NCBI RefSeq assembly: GCF_014191375.1
Contig: NZ_JACHWN010000005.1
Coordinates: 62,001-126,000 of the forward strand
Reading direction: 5' to 3'
Length of the DNA stretch: 64,000 bases
From: Mesorhizobium sp. RMAD-H1
GTDB taxonomy: Bacteria; Pseudomonadota; Alphaproteobacteria; Rhizobiales; Rhizobiaceae
A program made the translations under genes and the position numbers. The notes under the pieces are model-generated. The model did no database searches, had not been told where the DNA came from, and saw only the letters and a program-made list of their open reading frames with translations. Of the stretch, positions 48,170 through 57,298 are shown in pieces (position 1 is the first letter of the stretch; every line of letters begins with the position of its first letter).

Positions 48170-49306
48170 CTATTTCCGGAAGCTCCCTGCGAAGAGGCGG
48201 TTGAGATCGGCGACGACGCTCGGCGCGCCCTCTCCACGCCGCAGTCCCTCGTTGAGACGATCGGAACCGGCCTCCTGAAACGCCATATAGCCATCATGGC
48301 GCGGGCGCAGCCAGGCGCCTTCCAGCGTGGGGCGGGTGGCGGTGTAGAAATCGTTCGTCATGGCGTTGACCGTCTCGTCTTCCCAGGCGCTGGCATGGCC
48401 CGGCTGGCCGCCGGCCGCGGCATAGGGGCCGCGCTGTACGTCACCGCTGGCGATCCAGTAGGCGAAATCGACGGCTTCGGCTTTCGCCCCGGAGAAAGCC
48501 GAGACGGCGATGCCGGTGCCGCCCAGCGCCGAACCGACCGGACCGGCAGCGCCGGCCGCAGGAATATCGGCAAAGCGGATCAAGGCGGGGCGGAAGCCCG
48601 ATATGGCGTAGTTGACATAGCCATAGATCAGCGGCGCACAGACGATGGGCGAATCCGCCTCCGCCATCCGCTCGAAAACCGCGATCGGGTCCATCTCGAA
48701 ACAGGCGGGATCGACCAGAGCAGCGATCTCGCGCAGCATCTCGAATATGGCGCATCCGTCCTCAATGCCGATGAGATCGCCCGGACCCTCAGCGGAACAT
48801 GGATGGCCGAGATTGCCGGCGAGCGTGAAAAAGCTCATCAGCGAATGGGGCGAACGCAGGGGCAGGAGCACGCGGCCCTGCCGCGCCAAGTCCAGCACCT
48901 CGCTCCACCGGGTGGGAGCAGCGGACAGCCGGTCCGGCCGCCAGGCCTGGACCTGCGTCGCCGCATCGATGGGAAAAGCCCATTGCCGGCCCTGCCAGTG
49001 ATAGCTCGGAAAGGAGTTTCCGACACTTCCCCCGGCCAGCGCGGCGAGATCGGCTTCGCGGCCGTCAATGTCGAGCGGCGTGAGACAGCCTTCCTCCGTG
49101 ATCTGGCCGACATGCGGATGATCGATGACGATCAGATCATAGGCTTTCGCCAGTTCCTCGACGGGAAAGCTCTCGAAATCCTGCAGCGAACGCTTGTGCC
49201 ATTCGATCGCGACGCCGGTCTTCTCCTGCCACAGGCGGGAGCAGGCGACCATCGGATCGTAGCCGCGCGGATGGCTCCAGGTCATGCCCTTCAAAACCCG
49301 GTTCAC
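48170..49306 (-). CDS. Extracellular solute-binding protein-like, lacking signal peptide
   Basis: Encodes 378 residues with the fold of family 1 solute-binding proteins: YDPMVACSRLWQEKTGVAIE, DLIVIDHPHVGQITEEGCLT, WAFPIDAATQVQAW and GGTGIAVSAFSGAKAEAVDF. It starts at a GTG overlapping the stop of the CoA-transferase gene (GTGA), and its N terminus (MNRVLKGMTWSHPRGYDP) is not a signal peptide. No ABC permease is nearby. Probably a cytoplasmic protein working with the CoA-transferase. Confidence 0.8.
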   Translation of the reverse strand: MNRVLKGMTWSHPRGYDPMVACSRLWQEKTGVAIEWHKRSLQDFESFPVEELAKAYDLIVIDHPHVGQITEEGCLTPLDIDGREADLAALAGGSVGNSFPSYHWQGRQWAFPIDAATQVQAWRPDRLSAAPTRWSEVLDLARQGRVLLPLRSPHSLMSFFTLAGNLGHPCSAEGPGDLIGIEDGCAIFEMLREIAALVDPACFEMDPIAVFERMAEADSPIVCAPLIYGYVNYAISGFRPALIRFADIPAAGAAGPVGSALGGTGIAVSAFSGAKAEAVDFAYWIASGDVQRGPYAAAGGQPGHASAWEDETVNAMTNDFYTATRPTLEGAWLRPRHDGYMAFQEAGSDRLNEGLRRGEGAPSVVADLNRLFAGSFRK

Positions 49307-50463
49307 AGGCCGAACTCCTCGCGGATTGCCGCGCTCTGCTCGCCGATTTTCGGCGCGGCGCGGGTGAAACTGGGCCTGACACCGTCGATCCTGAGCGGCG
49401 AACGGGTGGTGTGGATCGTGACGCCGTCATCCCGCCGCACCGTCTGCAGCATGTCGAGCACCTTGAAGCCCTGGCTTTCCATGAGCTCGTTCCAGTCGAG
49501 CACCTTGGCGCACCAGATATCGGGCGGCTCGAGGATGGCCAGCCATTCCTCGACCGTCCTGGTGGCGATCCTCGCCGCGATCTTCTCCTTGATCGCGTCG
49601 CGCTCGGTGAACCAGCTCTTCGGATCGTCGCGATAGGGGGCAAGCTCATCCATTTCGAGCAGGTCGGCGAGCTTCGATATCGGCGTCATGGCGATGGCGA
49701 GATAGCCGTCGGCGGCAGGATAGACGCCGTAGGGCGCCGCGAGATAGGCATGGGCGCTCCTGAACTGCGATCGTTTCGGCAGCCGCCGGCCATCGTTGAG
49801 ATGGGTGGTCAACACCTCGAACTGCAGGTCGATCAGCACTTCAAGCAGGCTCGTCTCGACATGGGCGCCCTTGCCGGTGACGCCACGGCGCACCAAAGCG
49901 GCCAGAATGCCCTGCGCCGCGGCAGCACCCGCCAGCATGTCGGCGATGGCGAGGCCGAAGGGCACCGGGCCCTGGGCCTCGTCGCCATTGAGCCACATCA
50001 CGCCGGAGCGCGACTGCGCCAGCAGGTCCTGCCCCGGACGCGTAACCCACGGCCCCTCCTCGCCATAGCCGCTGATCGACGCATAGACCAGGCGCGGGTT
50101 GATGCGGCTGACCGCCTCGTAATCGAGACCGAGGCGCCCGATGACGCCGGGGCGGAAATTCTGGATGAGGACGTCAGCCCGGGCGAGCAGCTTGCGCAGC
50201 GCCGCCAGATCGTCCGGATTCTTCAAATCGATCGCCAGGCTCTCCTTGGCCCGGTTGATGGCGTGGAAAATGGTGGAGTCGCCGCCGATCTCGGTATCGC
50301 TCAGGTAAAGCCGGCGCGAGAGATCGCCGCCGTCCGGCCGCTCGATCTTGATGACGCGAGCGCCGAGATCCATCAGGCGCAGCGAGCAATAGGGGCCGGA
50401 AAGGAACTGGCTCATGTCGATGACGAGGAGCCCCGCCAACGGCAATTCGGAATTATCAGTCAT
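49303..50463 (-). CDS. CaiB/BaiF family CoA-transferase (class III)
   Basis: Encodes 386 residues. LLVIDMSQFLSGPYCSLRLM then DLGARVIKIERPDGGDLSR is the N-terminal signature; the catalytic Asp lies in the ADMLAGAAAAQGILAALVRR helix region (GLAIADMLAG). Transfers CoA between carboxylic acids. ATG at 50463 has GGGAGGAG upstream but at long spacing; 50517 is an alternative. Coupled to the leaderless binding protein. Substrate unknown. Confidence 0.88.
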   Translation of the reverse strand: MTDNSELPLAGLLVIDMSQFLSGPYCSLRLMDLGARVIKIERPDGGDLSRRLYLSDTEIGGDSTIFHAINRAKESLAIDLKNPDDLAALRKLLARADVLIQNFRPGVIGRLGLDYEAVSRINPRLVYASISGYGEEGPWVTRPGQDLLAQSRSGVMWLNGDEAQGPVPFGLAIADMLAGAAAAQGILAALVRRGVTGKGAHVETSLLEVLIDLQFEVLTTHLNDGRRLPKRSQFRSAHAYLAAPYGVYPAADGYLAIAMTPISKLADLLEMDELAPYRDDPKSWFTERDAIKEKIAARIATRTVEEWLAILEPPDIWCAKVLDWNELMESQGFKVLDMLQTVRRDDGVTIHTTRSPLRIDGVRPSFTRAAPKIGEQSAAIREEFGL

Positions 50464-50639
50464 TTGGCTGGTCTTCTCCTCCCGGCCCCAATCTTCTTTT
50501 ATGAATAATATTTTCACATATGAGTTTTGTTGGCAAGAGCCGGAAGCGGCCCCCAGGAACTCCGGCCCACAGCAACGCGAATAGCCCCGCCCTGGAGAGG
50601 CGAGGCATGATCCGCGTTTCGAATAGGGATGGTCGGCGC

Positions 50640-51560
50640 CTAAAAAATCTTCTGGCCGAAGAGGCTGCCCATCAATTCCACGAGCAGATAGGCGCTCTTT
50701 CCCCGATCATCGAGGAAGGGATTGAGCTCGACGATATCGAGCGAGGTGACGAGGCCGCTGTCATAGAGCATTTCCATGGCGACATGCGTCTCGCGATAGG
50801 TGCCGCCGCCACGCACGGTGGTCCCGGTGCCCGGCGCTATATCAGGATCCAGGAAATCCGTGTCGAAGCTCAGATGCAGCAGTCCGCCGGCCCGCTTCAC
50901 CGTTTCGATGATGCGTTTCATCGCGGCGACGATGCCGTTCTCATCGATGAAGCGCATATCGAGGACGTTGACACCGGCTTTCGCCAGTTCAGCCCGCTCA
51001 TCCGCATCGACCGACCGGATGCCGCACATGAAGACATGTTCCGGCGCAACCGCGGGCCTGTCATCCGGCAATATGCCGGAAAAGCCGTCAGCGCCGCAGA
51101 AGAACGCCACGGACATGCCGTGCATGTTGCCGGAGGGCGAGGTGGCGGGCGTGTTGAAATCCGCATGGGCGTCCATCCAGAGGACGAAGAGCTTGCGGCC
51201 CTGCTCCTCGGCATGGCGCACAGCGCCGGCCACCGTTCCCATGGAAAGGCTGTGGTCGCCGCCGAGAAAGACCGGCAGCCGGCCCTCCTTCAGCGCCTCA
51301 TAGGCGGCGCGCTCCAGCGTCCGCGTCCAGCCGCCGATCAGGGCGGCATGTCTCGCCAATCCCGGCAGGCTGAAGCCCGCCATGTCTTCGGGCGCAAGAT
51401 TGCCCCGGTCTTCTACCTTGTGGCCAAGCTTTTCCAGCGCCGGCTGGATGCCGGCAAGGCGCAGCGCCGCGGGGCCCATGGCGCAGCCGAGCCGGCCGGC
51501 GCCTTCCTCGACAGGTGCACCCAGGAGAACGATATTCTTGTGGTCGATCCGGCTGATCAT
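50640..51560 (-). CDS. rocF: Arginase
   Basis: Hydrolyses arginine to ornithine and urea with two Mn ions. Encodes 306 residues. Metal motifs: GGDHSLSMG, WMDAHADFNTP with NMHGMSVAF, and SFDTDFLDPDIAPGTGT. ATG at 51560 gives the conserved start (IVLLGAPVEEGAGRLGCAMG); 51638 would add a non-conserved tail. Downstream of ornithine cyclodeaminase on the same strand (99-nt gap), so the pair converts arginine to proline. Likely Lrp-controlled. Confidence 0.95.
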   Translation of the reverse strand: MISRIDHKNIVLLGAPVEEGAGRLGCAMGPAALRLAGIQPALEKLGHKVEDRGNLAPEDMAGFSLPGLARHAALIGGWTRTLERAAYEALKEGRLPVFLGGDHSLSMGTVAGAVRHAEEQGRKLFVLWMDAHADFNTPATSPSGNMHGMSVAFFCGADGFSGILPDDRPAVAPEHVFMCGIRSVDADERAELAKAGVNVLDMRFIDENGIVAAMKRIIETVKRAGGLLHLSFDTDFLDPDIAPGTGTTVRGGGTYRETHVAMEMLYDSGLVTSLDIVELNPFLDDRGKSAYLLVELMGSLFGQKIF

Positions 51561-51659
51561 GTTTATCCCGCCCGCGCCTTCCGCCCGCATCCGGCGATCC
51601 TGTCGCGGAAGCAGGCCTTTCCTATCCGAACTATCCAAAATTTCCGTTGAGGCGCCGAC

Positions 51660-52715
51660 CTAAGACGTCAGCGCGGGAGCCGGACGTCCCGTCGTGGAAC
51701 CGTTCCCGGCGAGAAGACCGAAAAGGTCGCGCGGGTCGGCCGGCTCGGCAATCAGATCGATATCGGCATAGAAGCCCGTGCCCTGCACCTGATCACGGAA
51801 GAAGCGGAGGGCGGAAAAATCCTCCACCGCGAAGCCAACGGAATCGAAAAGCGTGATCTGCCTCGGCGACGTTCTTCCCGGCTTCTCGCCCGCAATGACC
51901 TGCCAGAGCTCCGTCACGGGATAATCCGCGTCGAGCTGCTGGATCTCGCCCTCGATCCGGGTCTGCGGCGGGAATTCGACGAAGATATCCGATTTCAGCA
52001 GGATATCGCGCTGCAATTCCGTCTTGCCCGGGCAATCGCCGCCGACCGCATTGATATGGACGCCTGCGCCGATCATGTTGTCGGAAAGAATGGTCGCGCG
52101 CCGCTTGTCGGCGGTGACGGTGGTGATGATATCCGCACCCATGACCGCCTCCTCGGCGCTTGTCGCTTGCGTGATGCGGATGCCGGATTCAGCCATGTTG
52201 CGCAGGAATTTCGGGTAGGCCGCCGGATCGACATCGAAGACGCGGAGCTCGCGGATACCCAGAATGGCCTTGAAGGCAAGCGCCTGGAACTCGGCCTGGG
52301 CACCGAGACCGATCAGCGCCATCGTTCGCGCGTCCTCACGGGCGAGATATTTCGCCGCCATCGCCGAGGTCGCCGCCGTGCGCAGCGCCGTGGCGATGGT
52401 CATCTCGGAGATGAATTCCGGATAACCGGTCGCGACATCGGCGAGCACGCCGAAGGCCGTCACCGTCTGCAATCCGTGGACAGGATTCTGCGGGTGGCCG
52501 TTGACATATTTGAAGCCGTAGAGATCGTGATCGGCCGTGGGCATCAGCTCGATGACGCCATTCTGGGAATGCGAGGCGACGCGCGGCGTCTTGTCGAACT
52601 GGTTCCACCGGATGAAATCCTGCTCGATATAGGTCACCAGCTTGCGGAAGAGATCCTCCAGACCGATCGATCCGACGAGATCGATCATATTCTGCGTCCC
52701 GACAAACTGAACCAT
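51660..52715 (-). CDS. ocd: Ornithine cyclodeaminase
   Basis: Converts ornithine to proline and ammonia with NAD. Encodes 351 residues. GFKYVNGHPQNP (substrate site), MALIGLGAQAEFQALAF (Rossmann loop) and HINAVGGDCPGKTELQRDIL (catalytic Asp region). ATG at 52715 follows GGAGGGCAGG. Forms the second step after arginase. Divergent from an Lrp-type regulator. Confidence 0.95.
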   Translation of the reverse strand: MVQFVGTQNMIDLVGSIGLEDLFRKLVTYIEQDFIRWNQFDKTPRVASHSQNGVIELMPTADHDLYGFKYVNGHPQNPVHGLQTVTAFGVLADVATGYPEFISEMTIATALRTAATSAMAAKYLAREDARTMALIGLGAQAEFQALAFKAILGIRELRVFDVDPAAYPKFLRNMAESGIRITQATSAEEAVMGADIITTVTADKRRATILSDNMIGAGVHINAVGGDCPGKTELQRDILLKSDIFVEFPPQTRIEGEIQQLDADYPVTELWQVIAGEKPGRTSPRQITLFDSVGFAVEDFSALRFFRDQVQGTGFYADIDLIAEPADPRDLFGLLAGNGSTTGRPAPALTS

Positions 52716-52854
52716 CGCGTCCTGCCCTCCATAAATTCCAATCATCACGATAGGGGGACGACGTTTTAAAAGAAATGCCAAACAGTTTTAAACTTCGGCA
52801 CCGTTTTGCTAATATTGCATAGCGAATTTGCGCATTTTCACAGGATGGCTGGCA

Positions 52855-53271
52855 ATGGACGATCTCGACGCCCGACTCATAGCAGCACTCAGGCAGGACG
52901 GGCGGGCGCCGCTTTCCAAACTGGCCGACATTCTTTCGGTCTCACGCGGGACGGTGCAGAACAGGCTCGACCGGCTCATCGCCAGCGGCGTCATTCTCGG
53001 CTTCACCGTGCGCGTCAAGGATATGGCGGGAGCCGAGCGTATCCGGGCGATCATGATGATCGAGGTGGTCGGCCGCAACACGCACCAGGTGGTCCAGAGC
53101 CTGAGGAAACTTCCCGAAATCCTCTCGCTCCATACGACCAACGGCGCCTGGGATCTCGTCGCCGAAATCGAGGTGGCAAGTCTCATCGATTTCGACCGGG
53201 TGCTCAATTCCATCCGGCTCATCGACGGCATCGCGCGATCCGAGACGAGCCTGCTGCTGGCGCCGGCGTGA
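52855..53271 (+). CDS. Lrp/AsnC family transcriptional regulator
   Basis: Encodes 138 residues. N-terminal helix-turn-helix DLDARLIAALRQDGRAPLSK then LADILSVSRGTVQNRLDRLI; C-terminal RAM domain with GAWDLVAEIEVASLIDFDRV. Divergent from ocd-rocF across a 139-nt region, matching the classic layout in which an Lrp-type activator senses arginine or ornithine and turns on the catabolic genes. ATG at 52855 rather than 52828, by family start. Confidence 0.92.
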   Translation: MDDLDARLIAALRQDGRAPLSKLADILSVSRGTVQNRLDRLIASGVILGFTVRVKDMAGAERIRAIMMIEVVGRNTHQVVQSLRKLPEILSLHTTNGAWDLVAEIEVASLIDFDRVLNSIRLIDGIARSETSLLLAPA

Positions 53272-53329
53272 CAGCACCCCAGACGTCCTTGCCCCTGTGG
53301 AAAGGTTGAGGCCTGGATTTCAAGGCATT

Positions 53330-53557
53330 TCAGCGGTTTAACAGAAGCGGCGTTTCAATGCTCCGGCGACAGGCATCGAGGTAATGGCGGCCTTGGGCGA
53401 CGGGGAAAAACATCGCAATTGCGTCATCATCGGGCTCCGACCCGAGTATCCATTCCGGACCATCGAAATCATACCCACCGTCTGATAGGCGGGCGCTGCA
53501 TCGCCGCTCCGGAACGGATCGTCGGATCAAGTCCGATGATGGCGCCAATGGGTGCAT
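53330..53557 (-). CDS. Small hypothetical protein divergent from sitA
   Basis: Encodes 75 residues with AAGGAG nine bases before its ATG at 53557. Starts MHPLAPSSDLIRRSVPERRC; the second half YDFDGPEWILGSEPDDDAIA then MFFPVAQGRHYLDACRRSIE is protein-like and acidic-to-amphipathic. The same frame stays open far upstream through antisense sitA sequence, which hides this gene. It shares the sitA regulatory region, so it may be metal-regulated. No family recognised. Confidence 0.5.
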   Translation of the reverse strand: MHPLAPSSDLIRRSVPERRCSARLSDGGYDFDGPEWILGSEPDDDAIAMFFPVAQGRHYLDACRRSIETPLLLNR

Positions 53558-53569
53558 GCCCGCCGCTCC

Positions 53570-53650
53570 TTTTTGCAAATAATTCCCAGTTGCATGTTTT
53601 GATAAAATATATAACCTTACAGTTAGGAATGAATTGCAGTTGCAAAAGCT
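53570..53650. promoter_or_regulatory. Metal-responsive operator candidates upstream of sitA
   Basis: Two TTGCA-based elements flank an AT-rich promoter-like stretch (GATAAAATATATAA): TTTGCAAAT-N7-GTTGCATG around 53572-53595 and ATTGCAGTTGCAAAAG at 53633-53648. Fur/Mur-type sites in rhizobial sit promoters are TGCAA-rich, so these are likely Mur/Fur boxes. The first also overlaps the leader of the divergent small gene. Confidence 0.5.
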
Positions 53651-53689
53651 CGCAACAGGCGGGCCGAAGTGGGAAAGGAAAGACTGGAC

Positions 53690-54595
53690 ATGTTCGACCG
53701 CATCAGACGCCAAATTCTTGCCGGTATTGCGGGGGTGCTGGCCTTGGGCCTCGCGCCGGGGGTTTCGCAGGCCCAGGACAAGTTCAAGGTGGTGACCACC
53801 TTCACCGTGATCGCCGACATGGCGAAAAACGTCGCGGGCGAGGCGGCCATCGTGGAATCGATCACCAAGCCCGGCGCCGAAATCCACAATTACCAGCCGA
53901 CGCCGCGCGATATCCTGAAGGCGCAGGATGCGCAGCTGATCCTGTGGAACGGGCTCAATCTGGAACGCTGGTTCGAGCGGTTCTTCCAGAATCTCGAAGG
54001 GGTTCCGGGTGTGGTGGTGACGGAAGGTATCGAGCCGATGGGCATCGCCGAAGGACCCTATACGGGAAAGCCCAACCCCCATGCATGGATGTCGCCCAGG
54101 AACGCGCTGATCTATGTCGACAATATCCGCGATGCCTTCGTCAAATACGATCCGGACAACGCCGCGACCTATGAGGCGAATGCGGAAGCCTACAAAAAGA
54201 AGATCACGGATGCGATCGGGCCGATCCAGGCAAGGCTCGAAACCATTCCCGAGGACAAACGTTGGCTGGTGACCAGTGAGGGTGCATTCAGCTATCTCGC
54301 CCGCGATTTCGGCCTGAAGGAGCTTTATCTCTGGCCAATCAACGCCGATCAGCAGGGCACGCCACAGCAGGTGCGCAAGGTGATCGACGCAGTGAAGGCC
54401 AACAATATCCCGGTCGTCTTCAGCGAAAGCACGGTATCGCCGAAGCCTGCGCAGCAGGTGGCGCGGGAGACCGGAGCGAGATATGGCGGCGAACTCTATG
54501 TGGATTCGCTCAGCGAGCCGGATGGCCCGGTCCCGACCTATATCGATCTTCTGCGCGTGACCTCCGACAGGATTGCAAAGGGATTGACCGAATGA
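53690..54595 (+). CDS. sitA: Manganese/iron ABC transporter binding protein
   Basis: Encodes 301 residues, cluster A-I metal-binding protein. Signal peptide ends near VSQAQ ([20 protein letters not shown] before it). Metal ligands expected in [10 protein letters not shown] (His), NPHAWMSP (His), a Glu in [10 protein letters not shown] and a C-terminal Asp in [11 protein letters not shown]. First gene of sitABCD; stop overlaps sitB by ATGA. ATG at 53690 follows AAAGGAA. Supplies Mn(II), perhaps Fe(II). Confidence 0.93.
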   Translation: MFDRIRRQILAGIAGVLALGLAPGVSQAQDKFKVVTTFTVIADMAKNVAGEAAIVESITKPGAEIHNYQPTPRDILKAQDAQLILWNGLNLERWFERFFQNLEGVPGVVVTEGIEPMGIAEGPYTGKPNPHAWMSPRNALIYVDNIRDAFVKYDPDNAATYEANAEAYKKKITDAIGPIQARLETIPEDKRWLVTSEGAFSYLARDFGLKELYLWPINADQQGTPQQVRKVIDAVKANNIPVVFSESTVSPKPAQQVARETGARYGGELYVDSLSEPDGPVPTYIDLLRVTSDRIAKGLTE

Positions 54596-55494
54596 ATGCG
54601 CGGATAACGCCATTTGCCTCGCCCCCGCCCCATGCTGCCGGGGCGGGACTTGCCGTGCGGGATATCACGGTCACTTACCGCAACGGCCACACGGCGCTTC
54701 ATGACGCCAGCTTCGAGATACCGACGGGGACGATCAGCGCGCTCGTCGGCGTCAATGGCAGCGGGAAATCGACCCTCTTCAAGGCGGTCATGGGCTTCGT
54801 CCGCCCTTCGAAAGGGACGATCTCAATTCTCGGCCAGCCGGCATCCCAAGCGCTCAAGAAGAACGTGGTGGCCTATGTGCCGCAGAACGAGGATGTCGAC
54901 TGGAATTTCCCCGTCCTGGTCGAGGACGTCGTGATGATGGGCCGCTACGGCCACATGAACATGATGCGCATTCCGAAGGCACGGGACCACGAGGCAGTGG
55001 CGGCAGCGCTGGAGCGCGTGGGCATGGCCGATTTCCGCAAGCGGCAGATCGGCGAGCTCTCCGGCGGCCAGAAGAAGCGCGTCTTTCTCGCCCGCGCGCT
55101 GGCGCAGGACGGGCGCGTCATCCTGCTCGACGAGCCTTTCACCGGCGTCGACGTTAAAACGGAGGACGCGATCATCGCGCTGCTGCGGTCGTTGCGCGAC
55201 GAGGGCCGGGTGATGCTGGTTTCCACGCATAATCTCGGCAGCGTGCCAGAATTCTGCGACCGGACGATCCTCCTCAACCGGACCGTTCTCGCCCAGGGTC
55301 CGACGGCAAAGATCTTCACGCAGGAAAATCTGGAGAAAACCTTCGGCGGGGTGCTGCGCCATTTCGTCCTCGGCGGCCAGGCGGGAGAGCAGGGCGGATT
55401 CAATGTGCTCACCGATGACGAGCGGCCGCTCGTGCTCCATGGCGACAAGTTTGCTGCACGTGGGAGCCGCGACGGCGGAAAGGCGCGGGAATGA
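54592..55494 (+). CDS. sitB: Manganese/iron ABC transporter ATPase
   Basis: Encodes 300 residues. Walker [15 protein letters not shown], signature [20 protein letters not shown], Walker [13 protein letters not shown]. The 40-residue C-terminal extension is typical of SitB. Overlaps sitA and sitC by 4 nt each. Confidence 0.93.
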   Translation: MNARITPFASPPPHAAGAGLAVRDITVTYRNGHTALHDASFEIPTGTISALVGVNGSGKSTLFKAVMGFVRPSKGTISILGQPASQALKKNVVAYVPQNEDVDWNFPVLVEDVVMMGRYGHMNMMRIPKARDHEAVAAALERVGMADFRKRQIGELSGGQKKRVFLARALAQDGRVILLDEPFTGVDVKTEDAIIALLRSLRDEGRVMLVSTHNLGSVPEFCDRTILLNRTVLAQGPTAKIFTQENLEKTFGGVLRHFVLGGQAGEQGGFNVLTDDERPLVLHGDKFAARGSRDGGKARE

Positions 55495-56351
55495 TGGCCT
55501 TTCTCCTCGAACCCTTCTCCTACGAATATATGATCAACGCCATGTGGGTCAGCGCGCTTGTCGGCGCCGTGTGCGCCTTTCTCTCCGCCTATCTTATGCT
55601 CAAGGGCTGGTCGCTGATCGGCGATGCGCTTTCGCATTCCATCGTGCCGGGGGTGGCCGGCGCGTATATGCTCGGCCTGCCCTTTGCGATCGGCGCCTTC
55701 TTCTCCGGCGCGCTCGCCGCCGGCGCCATGCTGTTCCTGAACCAGCGCACCCGGCTGAAGGAGGACGCCGTCATCGGACTGATCTTCACCTCCTTCTTCG
55801 GGCTGGGGCTGTTTATGATGTCGCTGTCGCCGGCTTCGGTGAATATCCAGACCATCATCCTCGGCAATATCCTCGCCATCACACCGGAGGATACGCTGCA
55901 GCTCGCCATCATCGGCTTCGTCTCGCTCGCCATACTCCTTTTCAAATGGAAGGACCTGATGGTGACCTTCTTCGACGAGAACCATGCCCGCTCCATCGGC
56001 CTCAATCCGTCACTCCTGAAGATCATCTTCTTCACGCTGCTCTCCGCCTGTACGGTCGCGGCGCTGCAGACAGTGGGGGCATTCCTGGTCATCGCCATGG
56101 TGGTCACACCCGGCGCCACCGCCTATCTCCTGACAGACCGTTTCCCCCGGCTGCTTGTCATCAGCGTGGCGATCGGCGCGGTGACCAGCCTTGCCGGAGC
56201 CTATTTCAGCTATTTTCTCGATGGCGCGACGGGCGGCATCATCGTCGTCCTGCAGACGCTTATCTTCCTCGCCGCCTTCTTCTTCGCGCCCAAGCACGGG
56301 ATGCTTGCGGCGCGCCGGCGCGCGGCGCAGGCGCTGGAGGGCGCACGATGA
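55491..56351 (+). CDS. sitC: Manganese/iron ABC transporter permease
   Basis: Encodes 286 residues, about eight transmembrane helices of the ABC-3 family: [20 protein letters not shown] near the start, [20 protein letters not shown] near the end. First of two permease subunits. ATGA overlap with sitD. Confidence 0.93.
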   Translation: MMAFLLEPFSYEYMINAMWVSALVGAVCAFLSAYLMLKGWSLIGDALSHSIVPGVAGAYMLGLPFAIGAFFSGALAAGAMLFLNQRTRLKEDAVIGLIFTSFFGLGLFMMSLSPASVNIQTIILGNILAITPEDTLQLAIIGFVSLAILLFKWKDLMVTFFDENHARSIGLNPSLLKIIFFTLLSACTVAALQTVGAFLVIAMVVTPGATAYLLTDRFPRLLVISVAIGAVTSLAGAYFSYFLDGATGGIIVVLQTLIFLAAFFFAPKHGMLAARRRAAQALEGAR

Positions 56352-57223
56352 GCCTTTTCGACACCCTCATCCTGCCGTTTCAGTTCGAATTCATGCGCTA
56401 TGCGCTGGTGATTTCCGTGCTCGTAGCCGTTCCGACGGCGCTCCTCTCCTGCTTTCTGGTGCTCAAGGGCTGGTCCCTGATGGGAGACGCCATTTCGCAT
56501 GCGGTGTTTCCCGGCGTGGTCATCTCCTACATCGTCGGGATACCGTTCGCGATCGGCGCCTTCGCGGCGGGGATGATCTGCGCGCTTGCCACCGGCTTTC
56601 TGAAAGAGAACAGCCGCATCAAGCAGGATACGGTGATGGGCGTCGTCTTCTCCGGCATGTTCGGCCTGGGGCTCGTGCTCTACACCAAGATCCAGTCGGA
56701 CGTGCATCTCGATCATATTCTGTTCGGCGACATGCTGGGCATCGGTCTGCGGGACATTCTCGAAACCGGCATCATCGCCGCGATCACCGCCGGCATCATC
56801 GCCCTCAAATGGCGTGACCTGCTGCTCCACGCCTTCGATCCGGTGCAGGCGAAGGTGGTCGGCCTGCCGGTGCGGCTGCTGCATTACGGGCTGCTCGCGA
56901 TCCTGTCTCTGACCATCGTCGGCGCGCTGAAGGCAGTCGGCATCATCCTCGCCATCGCCATGCTGATCGCGCCGGGCGCCATCGCCTTTCTGCTGACACG
57001 CGCCTTCGGCCCGATGCTGGTGCTTTCGGTCGTCATCGCCGTGCTCGCATCTTTCCTCGGCGTCTATTTGAGCTTCTTCATCGACAGCGCGCCGGCGCCG
57101 ACGATCGTGCTCCTGATGACGATCGCCTTCATCGGCGCCTTCCTCTTTTCGAGCAGGAAGGCGGCCATGCGAAACCGGCAAACAGCGACTATATTGGGGG
57201 GCGGGGAACGGCCCCGGATTTGA
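56348..57223 (+). CDS. sitD: Manganese/iron ABC transporter permease
   Basis: Encodes 291 residues, same ABC-3 fold as SitC: FLVLKGWSLMGDAISHAVFP, GVVFSGMFGLGLVLYTKIQS and GIILAIAMLIAPGAIAFLLT. Last gene of sitABCD. The start at 56348 overlaps the sitC stop. Confidence 0.93.
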   Translation: MSLFDTLILPFQFEFMRYALVISVLVAVPTALLSCFLVLKGWSLMGDAISHAVFPGVVISYIVGIPFAIGAFAAGMICALATGFLKENSRIKQDTVMGVVFSGMFGLGLVLYTKIQSDVHLDHILFGDMLGIGLRDILETGIIAAITAGIIALKWRDLLLHAFDPVQAKVVGLPVRLLHYGLLAILSLTIVGALKAVGIILAIAMLIAPGAIAFLLTRAFGPMLVLSVVIAVLASFLGVYLSFFIDSAPAPTIVLLMTIAFIGAFLFSSRKAAMRNRQTATILGGGERPRI

Positions 57224-57298
57224 AAGCAAGGGCCGGAGTGTTCGGCTTTGCCGGTGGCGATAGAAAGGCTGACAAGAGCAATTGAAGGAACTGAAGCA

